Source of the DNA: Thaumasiovibrio sp047250365
GTDB lineage: Bacteria > Pseudomonadota > Gammaproteobacteria > Enterobacterales > Vibrionaceae
Direction: 5' to 3'
NCBI RefSeq assembly: GCF_047250365.1
Contig: NZ_JBLBVL010000007.1
Span: 186,001 to 250,000, forward strand
DNA length: 64,000 nt
The translations under genes were made by a program, and so were the position numbers. Below, piece by piece: positions 24,654-32,495 of this stretch (position 1 is its first letter; each line of letters opens with the position of its first letter). The notes beneath the pieces are model-generated. The model saw nothing but the letters and a program-made list of their open reading frames with translations, ran no database searches and was not told the origin of the DNA.

Positions 24654-25923
24654 GGTGAGCTACCTCTGCTTGTTGTTCAATGTCGCGTTTTAACTGGGTA
24701 CGTTGCTGGTAATTCAGTGCATTGCTTTGTAAGTGATCGGCTTCTAACTTACTGGTAATGCTGCCGTCAGGTCGGGTGACGGTTTTTACATCAAACACGT
24801 CTTTATTCAGGGTGATTTGATGGTGTAAACGCGGCAAGCTGACGCGATCTGAATGCCAAAATCGAACCCCTAAGGTTGATGTTTGGTTCAAAATGGCGTT
24901 AATAGTGCTATCTAGATGTGCGGGTTGGCACAGGACGGTCCACGTATTAATAAAGCGGTTTTTCTTTCCGTGGGCAACGCTTTCGGTGATCTCTAATACG
25001 CCATGTTGCTGGCGGAGACTTTCACGCGCGGATGCCAGCATTTCGCCGCTCATATCATCAATATCACACTGTAAGATGGCAATTTTTTCGCGGACAAAAG
25101 GCTGTGAGTTCTCTAGTACACACACTCTAACGACGTTAGCGCGTTTGGCGAGTTTTTTGGTGCCAAAGCCATAGCCAACGGATTTAAATCGACCCATAGA
25201 GATGGAATGACTAGGCGATAGCCACGCTAAAATGGCAGCGCCTGTTGGCGTAATGCGTTCGCCTTTTTCCCCATCATCGATAAACTCGAAGCCCTCTAGT
25301 AAGTTTAATGTCGCGGGGGCAGGAACAGGGATATTGCCATGGGCACAATTAACTGTACCGCCTCCCCAAGGTAGCGATGAAACGGACCATGAGTTTGCTT
25401 GACTATGATGGATAAGCCAACCTGCTGAAATGATATCGACAATACAATCCCAAGCACCAACCTCATGGAATTGAACATTTTCAATGTCCATATTGTGAAC
25501 TTTTGCTTCAGCTGCTGCTAAGAGAGAAAAGATACCAATGGCATGCTCTTTAACGGCCTCTTCTAACGGACTGTCAGTAATGAACTGACGAATCTCTTGC
25601 CAGTTATTGTGGTGGTGATGTCCGTGATCATGGTGATGTTCGTGATCATGGTGATGTTCGTGATCATGGTGATGTCCGTGATCATGGTGATGTTCGTGGT
25701 CATGATGATGACCGTGATGATCGTCAAGCAGCTCTACATTAAATCGTTTACCATTCAGTCCTTTGTCTTCACCATGTGATAATGTGACGCCGACTTTATT
25801 GGATAGATTTAGAGCGTTGATCATCTCTAATAAGGGTTGTTCTAAGTGCGGATGTGCATCTAGCATTGCAGCAGAAAACATGTCGCCCGCAATACCGCCA
25901 GTTAGATCTAGATGAATATGCAT
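24640..25923 (-). CDS. larC: LarC, nickel-insertion cyclometallase, with His-rich insert
   Basis: CTP-dependent enzyme that inserts nickel to finish the NPN cofactor; about 427 residues in one uninterrupted frame. Some lactobacilli split larC into two parts joined by frameshifting; that is not needed here. It opens HIHLDLTGGIAGDMFSAAML, has FHEVGAWDCIVDIISA and PTGAAILAWL, and ends in the LarC2 part. After residue 70 comes an insert of about 45 residues made almost only of His, Asp, Glu and Gly, very likely a nickel store. The ATG at 25923 has GGGG 8 bases upstream; a further ATG seven codons earlier is less likely. Confidence 0.93.
   Translation of the reverse strand: MHIHLDLTGGIAGDMFSAAMLDAHPHLEQPLLEMINALNLSNKVGVTLSHGEDKGLNGKRFNVELLDDHHGHHHDHEHHHDHGHHHDHEHHHDHEHHHDHGHHHHNNWQEIRQFITDSPLEEAVKEHAIGIFSLLAAAEAKVHNMDIENVQFHEVGAWDCIVDIISAGWLIHHSQANSWSVSSLPWGGGTVNCAHGNIPVPAPATLNLLEGFEFIDDGEKGERITPTGAAILAWLSPSHSISMGRFKSVGYGFGTKKLAKRANVVRVCVLENSQPFVREKIAILQCDIDDMSGEMLASARESLRQQHGVLEITESVAHGKKNRFINTWTVLCQPAHLDSTINAILNQTSTLGVRFWHSDRVSLPRLHHQITLNKDVFDVKTVTRPDGSITSKLEADHLQSNALNYQQRTQLKRDIEQQAEVAHHEHH
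25610..25725. repeat. Tandem 18-bp repeat encoding the LarC His-rich insert
   Basis: About six copies of an 18-bp unit close to GATCATGGTGATGTTCGT (plus strand), with C/T and A/G differences between copies. On the coding strand each unit gives the residues HDHEHH or HDHGHH. The length is a multiple of three, so copy-number change would only lengthen or shorten the histidine tract. Confidence 0.85.
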
Positions 25924-25954
25924 TTTTGCCCCACGCGTTGTCATCAGATGTTGA

Positions 25955-25979
25955 AAAAGGCCACCGCCGAAGCGGTGGC
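25955..25979 (-). terminator. Intra-operon terminator between larA and larC
   Basis: On the minus strand GCCACCGC and GCGGTGGC close a TTCG tetraloop, followed by CTTTTTC, all the parts of an intrinsic terminator. It lies about 21 bp after the larA stop and overlaps the upstream region of larC. It would lower transcription of the cofactor genes relative to larA. Confidence 0.75.
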
Positions 25980-26000
25980 AAACCTCAGGAAAGGTATTTA

Positions 26001-27431
26001 TTACTCTTTACTACCTAAGTGCATTGCCGCACGGGTAAAGGCTTGCGGTAAAGCAAGGATATTCGGGTTTTCACCGGTGTAACGAACAGCATCAGCCAGT
26101 GCTTCTTCGAATGTTGCACGGGTTTTCATGCCCATTTGACGCGCCAGTCCAGGCTCTTGAGCACCAACGATATACACGGCTTTGGTGTTCATTTCTGCAA
26201 TGTGACCACACGAGGTCATTGAGAAACCGTGGAATGGGTGATAGCCATAGTTGAAACGATACTGTTTAATCATCTCTTCATCGCGAGCGATATATTCGAT
26301 GTGCTTATTAATATCAACCAAGGTGTTACAGTAATCAGTTTGGAATAGCTCAAACAGTTTACGGTAAGACGGGAACTCTTCGTCGTGGAAGTAACCGTTA
26401 CATAGCGAAGAACAGATAACAACACAGTTGTCTGACATAACACGCTTATGGCGAATAATTTGCGCACCAATCGCTTGCATCATCAGTACTGGGTTGGTGC
26501 CATGGCCATTTCCATAGTGGAAGTTTTGAGGCATGCCGAACACCATAATGTCGTACTTCTTCTCAGCCCAGTTTGCATAGGTACGCTTGTCGGCATCAGC
26601 GAAACATAGCGGTTGAATATCTTCACATCCGCCAGTGTAAACAGACAGTTGCTTAGAGAAGGTATTCAGTACAGCGTCACAGGTAAAGAATTTCTTACCC
26701 ATGCATTTTTCCATGTGCTTACCAATTTGGTCGAACTTCTGACGCATCAAGCTCTTGCTTGATACTGGCGTGAAGTCTTCACGGTGCATAACACGTGGAA
26801 TGTGGTGTGAAGCAATACATTCCCAGTTAGTGATGCCCGTTGCACAGTGCTTGTAGCCGCCAGAGTAACCGCCGTATGGGTTACCTAAGGTGTGGCCGAT
26901 CATAACCGCAAGGTCAGCTTCAAATACCGTTTTGTTCATAACGACTTTGTCGCCATGCTCATTGCGGCCTAGGTCAACAAGGTTGTCCCAGTCTTCACTG
27001 TCGTGGTTAACGATTTGGCCTTCCCAGAAGAACGCGTTAAATACTTCATCACCAAGAATTTCACGTAGCTCTTTCTCAGTGTTTTTACGGTGTAGGCCAT
27101 TACTACAGATTAGGGTAATGTCTTTCTTTTCAACACCAGCTTTACGACACTCTTCCAAAATGATTGGAATTGAAATACGACGGTGTGCGGTGTCGTGACA
27201 ACCCCCTTTTACACGGTCTGGAAAAACAATTGCAACTTTAGAGCCTTGTTTTACTTGTTCGCTGATTGGTGGCATGCCGATTGGGTTAAGAATCGATTCA
27301 CGCGTTGCAGCAATAGGGTCGACGAGTGCTTCAGGATCTTTAACGGTTTCGCCTGGAATAAATACATCTGCTGATTCAGGCAGCTGTGCTGCCATAAAGC
27401 CTGGACCATATTCAAATTGAACTGTTTTCAT
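26001..27431 (-). CDS. larA: LarA-family nickel-dependent racemase/epimerase
   Basis: A 476-residue member of the lactate racemase family, which uses the NPN cofactor to move a hydride at a hydroxylated carbon. Visible active-site parts: DR at 72-73, His114 in SNGLHRKNTEKEL, Lys194 in GGYSGGYKH (covalent cofactor lysine, Lys184 in the L. plantarum enzyme) and His210 in ASHH (nickel ligand, His200). The second catalytic histidine of lactate racemase lies 10 residues before the lysine; here that residue is Asn184. The substrate therefore probably differs from lactate: a sugar acid or sugar fits the kinases and aldolase next to it. AAGGGGC upstream of the ATG is a good ribosome site. Confidence 0.9.
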   Translation of the reverse strand: MKTVQFEYGPGFMAAQLPESADVFIPGETVKDPEALVDPIAATRESILNPIGMPPISEQVKQGSKVAIVFPDRVKGGCHDTAHRRISIPIILEECRKAGVEKKDITLICSNGLHRKNTEKELREILGDEVFNAFFWEGQIVNHDSEDWDNLVDLGRNEHGDKVVMNKTVFEADLAVMIGHTLGNPYGGYSGGYKHCATGITNWECIASHHIPRVMHREDFTPVSSKSLMRQKFDQIGKHMEKCMGKKFFTCDAVLNTFSKQLSVYTGGCEDIQPLCFADADKRTYANWAEKKYDIMVFGMPQNFHYGNGHGTNPVLMMQAIGAQIIRHKRVMSDNCVVICSSLCNGYFHDEEFPSYRKLFELFQTDYCNTLVDINKHIEYIARDEEMIKQYRFNYGYHPFHGFSMTSCGHIAEMNTKAVYIVGAQEPGLARQMGMKTRATFEEALADAVRYTGENPNILALPQAFTRAAMHLGSKE

Positions 27432-27471
27432 GGTTGCCCCTTAAAAAATTAGTTTACTTGTGTGTAATTGA

Positions 27472-28344
27472 TTACTTTGCTTGGTTGCTGCTACCAAATA
27501 CGCGCATGATACGTGCTGCGTGGTTTTTGGTGGCTTCAATTGAACACAAGATAGTGTCGTGATAGTAAGCTTCTTCTTTGCTGTTTAGCATTTCTTGAAC
27601 TTGCTTACCGATATCGTGAGACATGTTGGTGAAGTAGTTGATTTTACATACACCGCAAGCGATAGCATCACGATAGACACTGTCGTCAAGGCCAGAACCG
27701 CCATGCATAACAAGTGGTGTTGATACGGTGTTGTTGATTTCGCGTAGGCGATCGAAATCAAGTTTTGGTTCACCGTGGTATAGGCCGTGAGCGGTACCGA
27801 ATGCAACAGCAAGGGCATCTAGGTCTGCTTGCTCGGCAAATGCTTTTGCTTCTTCTGGTTTAGTTAGCTGATCTTCAGTTTGTTCAGTGGCTGCCTGTAC
27901 AACTTCTTCATCACCGGTTTCAGTATTGCCAACTTTACCAATTTCAGCTTCAACAGATGCGCCGTAATATTTAGCAAAACGGATAACTTCTTGCGTGTTT
28001 TTCAGGTTTTCTTCGAAAGATAGTGCAGAACCATCATACATTATTGAAGAGAAACCCAAGCGTAGTGCGCGAATACATGCCTCTACATCTTTACCGTGGT
28101 CAAGGTGCAGGACAACAGGAACAGATGCTTCTTTGGCCATTTTTACCATAATAGGAGCAAGTAGCTCTGGTGGTGTTAATCGAAATTGACCTTGGCCAAG
28201 ATTAATAATAATTGGAGACTTTTCTTGCTCTGCCGCCGCAATTAATCCACGTAGGAGGTTAAAGTCAACAGCATTAAAACTACCAACCGCGTAATTATTT
28301 TCTTTTGCGTGTGCTAATACTTCTTTTAGGGTTACAAGAGCCAT
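27472..28344 (-). CDS. Class II ketose-bisphosphate aldolase
   Basis: Zinc-dependent aldolase of 290 residues, of the FbaA/GatY/KbaY/IolJ group. Zinc ligands: His in LHLDHGKDVE, His in FGTAHGLYHG and His in LVMHGGSGLDD. The phosphate site is FNAVDF near residue 24 and KINYFTN near 225. It cleaves a phosphorylated ketose into dihydroxyacetone phosphate and an aldehyde. Lying between larA and a PfkB kinase, it probably acts on the product of that kinase. Confidence 0.93.
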   Translation of the reverse strand: MALVTLKEVLAHAKENNYAVGSFNAVDFNLLRGLIAAAEQEKSPIIINLGQGQFRLTPPELLAPIMVKMAKEASVPVVLHLDHGKDVEACIRALRLGFSSIMYDGSALSFEENLKNTQEVIRFAKYYGASVEAEIGKVGNTETGDEEVVQAATEQTEDQLTKPEEAKAFAEQADLDALAVAFGTAHGLYHGEPKLDFDRLREINNTVSTPLVMHGGSGLDDSVYRDAIACGVCKINYFTNMSHDIGKQVQEMLNSKEEAYYHDTILCSIEATKNHAARIMRVFGSSNQAK

Positions 28345-28361
28345 AGTTTTATTTCCTAGTT

Positions 28362-29252
28362 TTAATGCGATTTAATAAATTCAATTACTTGTTCGTATGA
28401 TGGAATGCCTGCGCGACCACCCGGTTTTGTACATTTCAGTGCAGCAACAGCATTCGCGAACGTCACCGCTGTTTCGCCTGAATTACCTTTTGCAACAGCG
28501 AAGGCCAATGCGCCATGGAATACATCACCAGCACCTGTTGTATCGACAACATTAACGCTATAACCCGAAGCGTGTTTTAGCTCGTTGTTTTCAAGCCAGT
28601 AACAGCCTTCTTCGCCGCGTGTAACGTATACCGTTCCTTCAGTTTGCTGTTGTGCAACTTGGAGTGCTTTTGTTACATCAGTTTCGTTGGTCAGTTGGCA
28701 TAAAGCTGGGTATGAAAAAGCGACATGTGCGCCCACTTTTAATAAGTTAACCATCGTTTCGCCGCCTAAGTCAGCATCGACTACCGATGGAATACCACGT
28801 GCTTTGGCCATGCTTAGCAGTTTTTCAGCGCCTTCACCCCATGTGCAGTCACAAAGCACACAATCCACATCGTCTAAGAGAGATTCTGTCATCCACTCAG
28901 CACTAGTTGGCAGGTGAGGGTCGCGGTGAACGGTGATTTGTCGCTCACCAGCCGTGTCGACATTAACGACCGCATTACTAGAGCTGCGGTTTTCGAAAAC
29001 TTGCAATAGCGATGTGTCAACGCCCCAATCTTTCAGGTCTTCGGTAATTGTACGGCCTACATTGTCGTCGCCTAAACGGGCTAGCAATGATACATCAGAC
29101 CCTAGCTTTGCAATCGCTACAGCAGCCGTTGCAGCAACACCACCACCAATTTCATGGTAGGACGTTGAAAAGTACTTTGTTGCTTCAGAAGGGATTTCAG
29201 CCACGTTAAAAATACGGTCCCACGTAGCATTCCCGATGCATAGAATTTTCAA
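28362..29252 (-). CDS. PfkB-family kinase, YihV-like, first gene of the lar operon
   Basis: Sugar kinase of about 296 residues. The frame is open from 29267, but AAGGAG lies 6 bases before the TTG at 29252, which aligns with the TTG start of its sister at 22131-23024; I use 29252. Features: ILCIGNATWDRIF, ATKYF, EIGGGVAATAAVAIAKLG, VNVVDTTGAGDVFHGALAFA (catalytic GAGD) and ALKCTKPGGRAGIPSYEQ. The last two closely match sulfofructose kinase YihV. As I recall YihV, an arginine in its ADVRW segment binds the sulfonate; the matching residue here is Thr (CDCTW). A ketose other than sulfofructose is thus likely. Confidence 0.9.
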   Translation of the reverse strand: MKILCIGNATWDRIFNVAEIPSEATKYFSTSYHEIGGGVAATAAVAIAKLGSDVSLLARLGDDNVGRTITEDLKDWGVDTSLLQVFENRSSSNAVVNVDTAGERQITVHRDPHLPTSAEWMTESLLDDVDCVLCDCTWGEGAEKLLSMAKARGIPSVVDADLGGETMVNLLKVGAHVAFSYPALCQLTNETDVTKALQVAQQQTEGTVYVTRGEEGCYWLENNELKHASGYSVNVVDTTGAGDVFHGALAFAVAKGNSGETAVTFANAVAALKCTKPGGRAGIPSYEQVIEFIKSH

Positions 29253-29446
29253 TTTAAACTCCTTCATAAATATTTTAAGGGAGCCAGAGAGGTGTTCAAA
29301 CCAGAGGCTATATTGTCCTCTTAAAGCAATAACTTGATCAATACCTCATTATTCAAAAAGGTGACTTTCATCACTATAAATATGGAAAACCTATATAAAT
29401 CAAAGGTTAATGTATTTTTACAAATGGGCATGGCTCACACTTTTCG

Positions 29447-29462
29447 AGTGACACAGATCACA
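29447..29462. promoter_or_regulatory. CRP-type site in the lar/TRAP divergent region
   Basis: AGTGA-CACAGA-TCACA matches the CRP consensus TGTGA-N6-TCACA at 9 of 10 positions. A weaker half-site (TGTGA at 29474-29478) follows. The 364-bp region 29253-29616 separates the two operons, is AT-rich and holds no gene. Carbon-catabolite control of both operons is the likely role. Confidence 0.7.
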
Positions 29463-29616
29463 CTATATATAGTTGTGATCTAGATCTCTTAAATATCTTA
29501 AATAAATAGGTAATTTAAATAACAGCGGAAGCCAGAAAGAAAAGCCCAAAATAAAAAGGGCCTGTTCAAATTAGAAAATCAGTTAAATCGAATAACGTGA
29601 AAGGACTAACAATATT

Positions 29617-30639
29617 ATGAAAAAGTCTCTACCTGTACTTGCAGCAGCATTTGCAATGGCAATGACATCTGCATCAGCGTTCGCTAAGTCAACGCACCTA
29701 ACGATTGCAAACACGACTCAGGCAGATACGCCGATGTCACAAACAATGATTGCATTCCAAGAGCGTGCGCAAGAGTTGTCAGATGGTGCAATTACGGTTC
29801 AGACCAGTTTTGGTGGCGCTTTGGGTAACGACACACAGTTACTTCAGAAAGCTCAGATTGGTAGCCAAGTTCAAGCGGCACAAACATCAGGTGCAAACTT
29901 AGGTACGGTTGTTGATGCATTTAAAGCGTTTGATGTTCCATTCCTACTAAATGGTCCAGAGCAGAGTATTGAACTGCTGTATCAAGACGGCCGTCTATCA
30001 GGCGAAATCGCAGACCAGCTACAAGGCTTCCTAGGTGAGAAAAACCTACGTCTACTGTACGCAACACCATTTGAGTTCCGTGGAATTCTATCTAACGGCA
30101 AAAATGTGCGCACAGCTGACGATGTTAAGGGCATGAAATTCCGTGTAACGCCTAACCCAGTTGAGCGTGGCATTGTAGAGAGCTGGGGTGCTGCTGGTAC
30201 AACAATGGGTATTTCAGAAGTATATACTTCTCTACAGACTGGTATCGTTGATGGCCTAGCGATTCCACCAGTTACTGCACAAGCATTTGCTTTGAATGAA
30301 GTAGCGAAAGTATTTAATAACCTGAACTTCCAAGCACACCCTACGTTCGTTGTTATTAACAAGCGTTACTGGGATCGTTTGTCTGCTGAGCAACAAGAAA
30401 TCCTACAACAAGCAGCAGATGACGCTGTAATGCAAACAAAACAAGCACACTATGATGCGATTGAGTTAGCGTTTGCTGCGTTTGGTGAGAACGGTGCAGA
30501 AGTTATTCAACCAACAGCAGAAGAGTTAAACTCTTTCCGTCGTGCAGCCATCGAGGCGGCAGAGCCTTTGGCAACACGTGGTCTTAACAAGGATGAGCTA
30601 GCGTTCATCGAGCTGATTAAAACCGCAGCAGCGGAGTAA
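29617..30639 (+). CDS. TRAP transporter substrate-binding protein (DctP family)
   Basis: Periplasmic binding protein of 340 residues. Signal peptide: a basic start and hydrophobic core ending in ASAFA before KSTHLTIANT. DctP features: GALGNDTQLLQKAQIGSQV, the KGMKFRVTPNP segment with the arginine that usually binds a carboxylate, and SLQTGIVDGLAIPP. The conserved arginine suggests an acidic ligand such as a sugar acid. AAAGGA lies 11 bases before the ATG. An intrinsic hairpin follows, so it should be made in excess over the membrane subunits. Confidence 0.95.
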   Translation: MKKSLPVLAAAFAMAMTSASAFAKSTHLTIANTTQADTPMSQTMIAFQERAQELSDGAITVQTSFGGALGNDTQLLQKAQIGSQVQAAQTSGANLGTVVDAFKAFDVPFLLNGPEQSIELLYQDGRLSGEIADQLQGFLGEKNLRLLYATPFEFRGILSNGKNVRTADDVKGMKFRVTPNPVERGIVESWGAAGTTMGISEVYTSLQTGIVDGLAIPPVTAQAFALNEVAKVFNNLNFQAHPTFVVINKRYWDRLSAEQQEILQQAADDAVMQTKQAHYDAIELAFAAFGENGAEVIQPTAEELNSFRRAAIEAAEPLATRGLNKDELAFIELIKTAAAE

Positions 30640-30648
30640 GTCCACAAT

Positions 30649-30681
30649 AAAGTCATCTGTGCTTAGCACAGGTGACTTTTT
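30649..30681 (+). terminator. Attenuating terminator between DctP and DctQ genes
   Basis: AAAGTCATCTGTGC and GCACAGGTGACTTT form a 14-bp stem with one mismatched pair and a 3-nt loop, running into TTTTTG. This is a good intrinsic terminator inside an operon, typical after genes for binding proteins. Confidence 0.75.
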
Positions 30682-30693
30682 GTCGAGGTAGTT

Positions 30694-31212
30694 ATGCTAT
30701 TGACCATTATTAAAAAAATTGACCAGCATTTTGAAGAGTTCTTTTGTTCAATTATGCTTGGTTATATTGCAATTTCATTAAATATCGAAGTATTAAATCG
30801 ATATGTATTTATGTCACCTTCTGCATTTACAGATGAAATTGCCCGTATGTTAATGCTATTTATTGTCTTCCTTGGTGTGCCATGGGCCGTTAAACTAAAC
30901 CGTCATATTATTATTGACTTGTGGCCTAAAGATTTATCGCCGAAAAAGACTTTGGTTTTAGACCTTATTTCTAACATTATTTTCTTGGTGTTTGCGGCTC
31001 TATTTACACATGCAGCGATAGAAGCAACTGGCTTCCACAAAATGTTGGGTTCAAAGACAGAAGCGCTTGGTTTTGAATACTGGATTCAATTATCGATGTT
31101 GCCTTTTGCATTTGGATTAACGTGCATTCGACTCGTCCAGAAGTTAATTTCCTGTGTCGCTGAGTACCGCTCTACGATTCACACTCCTTCGATGATACAA
31201 GAGGAAGGTTAA
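30694..31212 (+). CDS. TRAP transporter small permease subunit (DctQ family)
   Basis: A 172-residue inner-membrane protein with four hydrophobic segments. Family marks are LNIEVLNRYVFMSPSAFTDE and MLMLFIVFLGVPWAVKLNRH near residue 60. It partners the large DctM-type subunit that follows 3 bp after its stop. Sodium-driven uptake is established for the family. Confidence 0.93.
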   Translation: MLLTIIKKIDQHFEEFFCSIMLGYIAISLNIEVLNRYVFMSPSAFTDEIARMLMLFIVFLGVPWAVKLNRHIIIDLWPKDLSPKKTLVLDLISNIIFLVFAALFTHAAIEATGFHKMLGSKTEALGFEYWIQLSMLPFAFGLTCIRLVQKLISCVAEYRSTIHTPSMIQEEG

Positions 31213-31215
31213 GCC

Positions 31216-32493
31216 ATGACGGCATTTCAGGTTTTTTTATTGGTCTTTGGTTTTATATCAATGGTAATGGTTCGCGTTCCTGTCGCGATAGCCATTGGTC
31301 TAATCTTGATCATTTATAACAAAATTTTGGGGCTTGAAGTTTTTGAAATGGCGTTGGATACATTCCAATCGATTGATAGCTTCCCGCTTTTAGCCATTCC
31401 AATGTTTGTGTTGGCTGGTACGATTATGGCGACAGGGGGCGTTGCACAACGCATCCTTGATTTAGCCGATGAATTCTTTGGTCATTTATACGGTGGTCTA
31501 GCAATCGTAACCATTATGACCAGTGTGATTTTTGGAGGTTTGTCAGGGTCGGCACCAGCAACGGTTGCAGCGGTGGGTAGTATCACGATTCCTGCGATGT
31601 TAAAGCAAGGCTACAATGCAGGCTTCGCCGCGGGTGTGGCTGCGTGTTCTGGCGTTATTGCGATAATTATTCCGCCAAGTAACCCAATGATTATTTATTC
31701 ATTGACCCAGTACGCCACGTCTGTATCAAATATGTTCTTAGCGGGTATTGTTCCAGGGCTATTGTTGGCATTGGGTATGGCTATTCCGGCTTGGTACATT
31801 TCTAAGCTGAATGGTTGGGGAGCGCACCGTGCAAAAGGCACACTCCAATCTCGTCTTGCTGCTTTTAAACATGCTCGTTGGGCCATTCTTACACCGGTTA
31901 TTATTTTAGGTGGTATCTATTCAGGCATCTTCACGCCAACAGAATCTGCTGCTGTAGCATGTTTCTATTCGTACATTGTGGGTGTGTTCATCCATAAAGA
32001 TCTGAAAATAAAAGATACGTTTAAAGTACTGTCTAATGCTGCGATGATCACTGTAGTGGCGATGTTCCTAATGACCTTTGCGACGGCATTTGGCAAGGTT
32101 CTAACATCTCAAGATGTGCCTGCCATTATTGCTGGCATGATGGCTGATAACGTTAGCACCATGATCATGACGCTACTGATGATTAACCTGTTCTTGTTAT
32201 TCGTTGGTTGTTTCATGGATACTTTAGCCGCGATCATTATCTTAACACCATTGCTATACCCGCTACTGGCGCAGTTCGGTATGGGCGTGTATCAATTCGG
32301 TATTATGATGATCATTAACCTTGGTATTGGTTTTGTTACACCACCGTTCGGTGGCAACCTGTTTATTGCCAACCAGTTAAGTGATACCTCGGTACCAGAA
32401 GTATTCCGTGGTGCCATCCCATTAGTGTTGGGGATGATGGTTGCGTTATTGGCAATTACCTTCGTTCCATTTATCTCAACTATGTGGTTATAA
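31216..32493 (+). CDS. TRAP transporter large permease subunit (DctM family)
   Basis: The 425-residue, about 12-span transport subunit. Typical sequences: FPLLAIPMFVLAGTIMATGG, VIFGGLSGSAPATVAAVGSI, AIIIPPSNPMIIY, YSGIFTPTESAAVA and GIGFVTPPFGGNLF. Its Shine-Dalgarno (GAGGAAGG) lies in the end of the small-subunit gene. It ends 2 bp before manA, so the transporter and the isomerases are one transcript. Confidence 0.96.
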   Translation: MTAFQVFLLVFGFISMVMVRVPVAIAIGLILIIYNKILGLEVFEMALDTFQSIDSFPLLAIPMFVLAGTIMATGGVAQRILDLADEFFGHLYGGLAIVTIMTSVIFGGLSGSAPATVAAVGSITIPAMLKQGYNAGFAAGVAACSGVIAIIIPPSNPMIIYSLTQYATSVSNMFLAGIVPGLLLALGMAIPAWYISKLNGWGAHRAKGTLQSRLAAFKHARWAILTPVIILGGIYSGIFTPTESAAVACFYSYIVGVFIHKDLKIKDTFKVLSNAAMITVVAMFLMTFATAFGKVLTSQDVPAIIAGMMADNVSTMIMTLLMINLFLLFVGCFMDTLAAIIILTPLLYPLLAQFGMGVYQFGIMMIINLGIGFVTPPFGGNLFIANQLSDTSVPEVFRGAIPLVLGMMVALLAITFVPFISTMWL

Positions 32494-32495
32494 GA

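Noticed and set aside
25597..25779. Plus-strand open frame of Val/Met-rich repeats opposite the LarC histidine tract
   Set aside because: It is the shadow of the tandem repeat in larC on the other strand.
22131..29252. Sulfoglycolysis (sulfo-EMP) pathway assignment because of YihV-like kinases and an aldolase
   Set aside because: There is no sulfoquinovosidase, isomerase or sulfolactaldehyde reductase, and the sulfonate-binding arginine seems absent; LarA has no role in that pathway.
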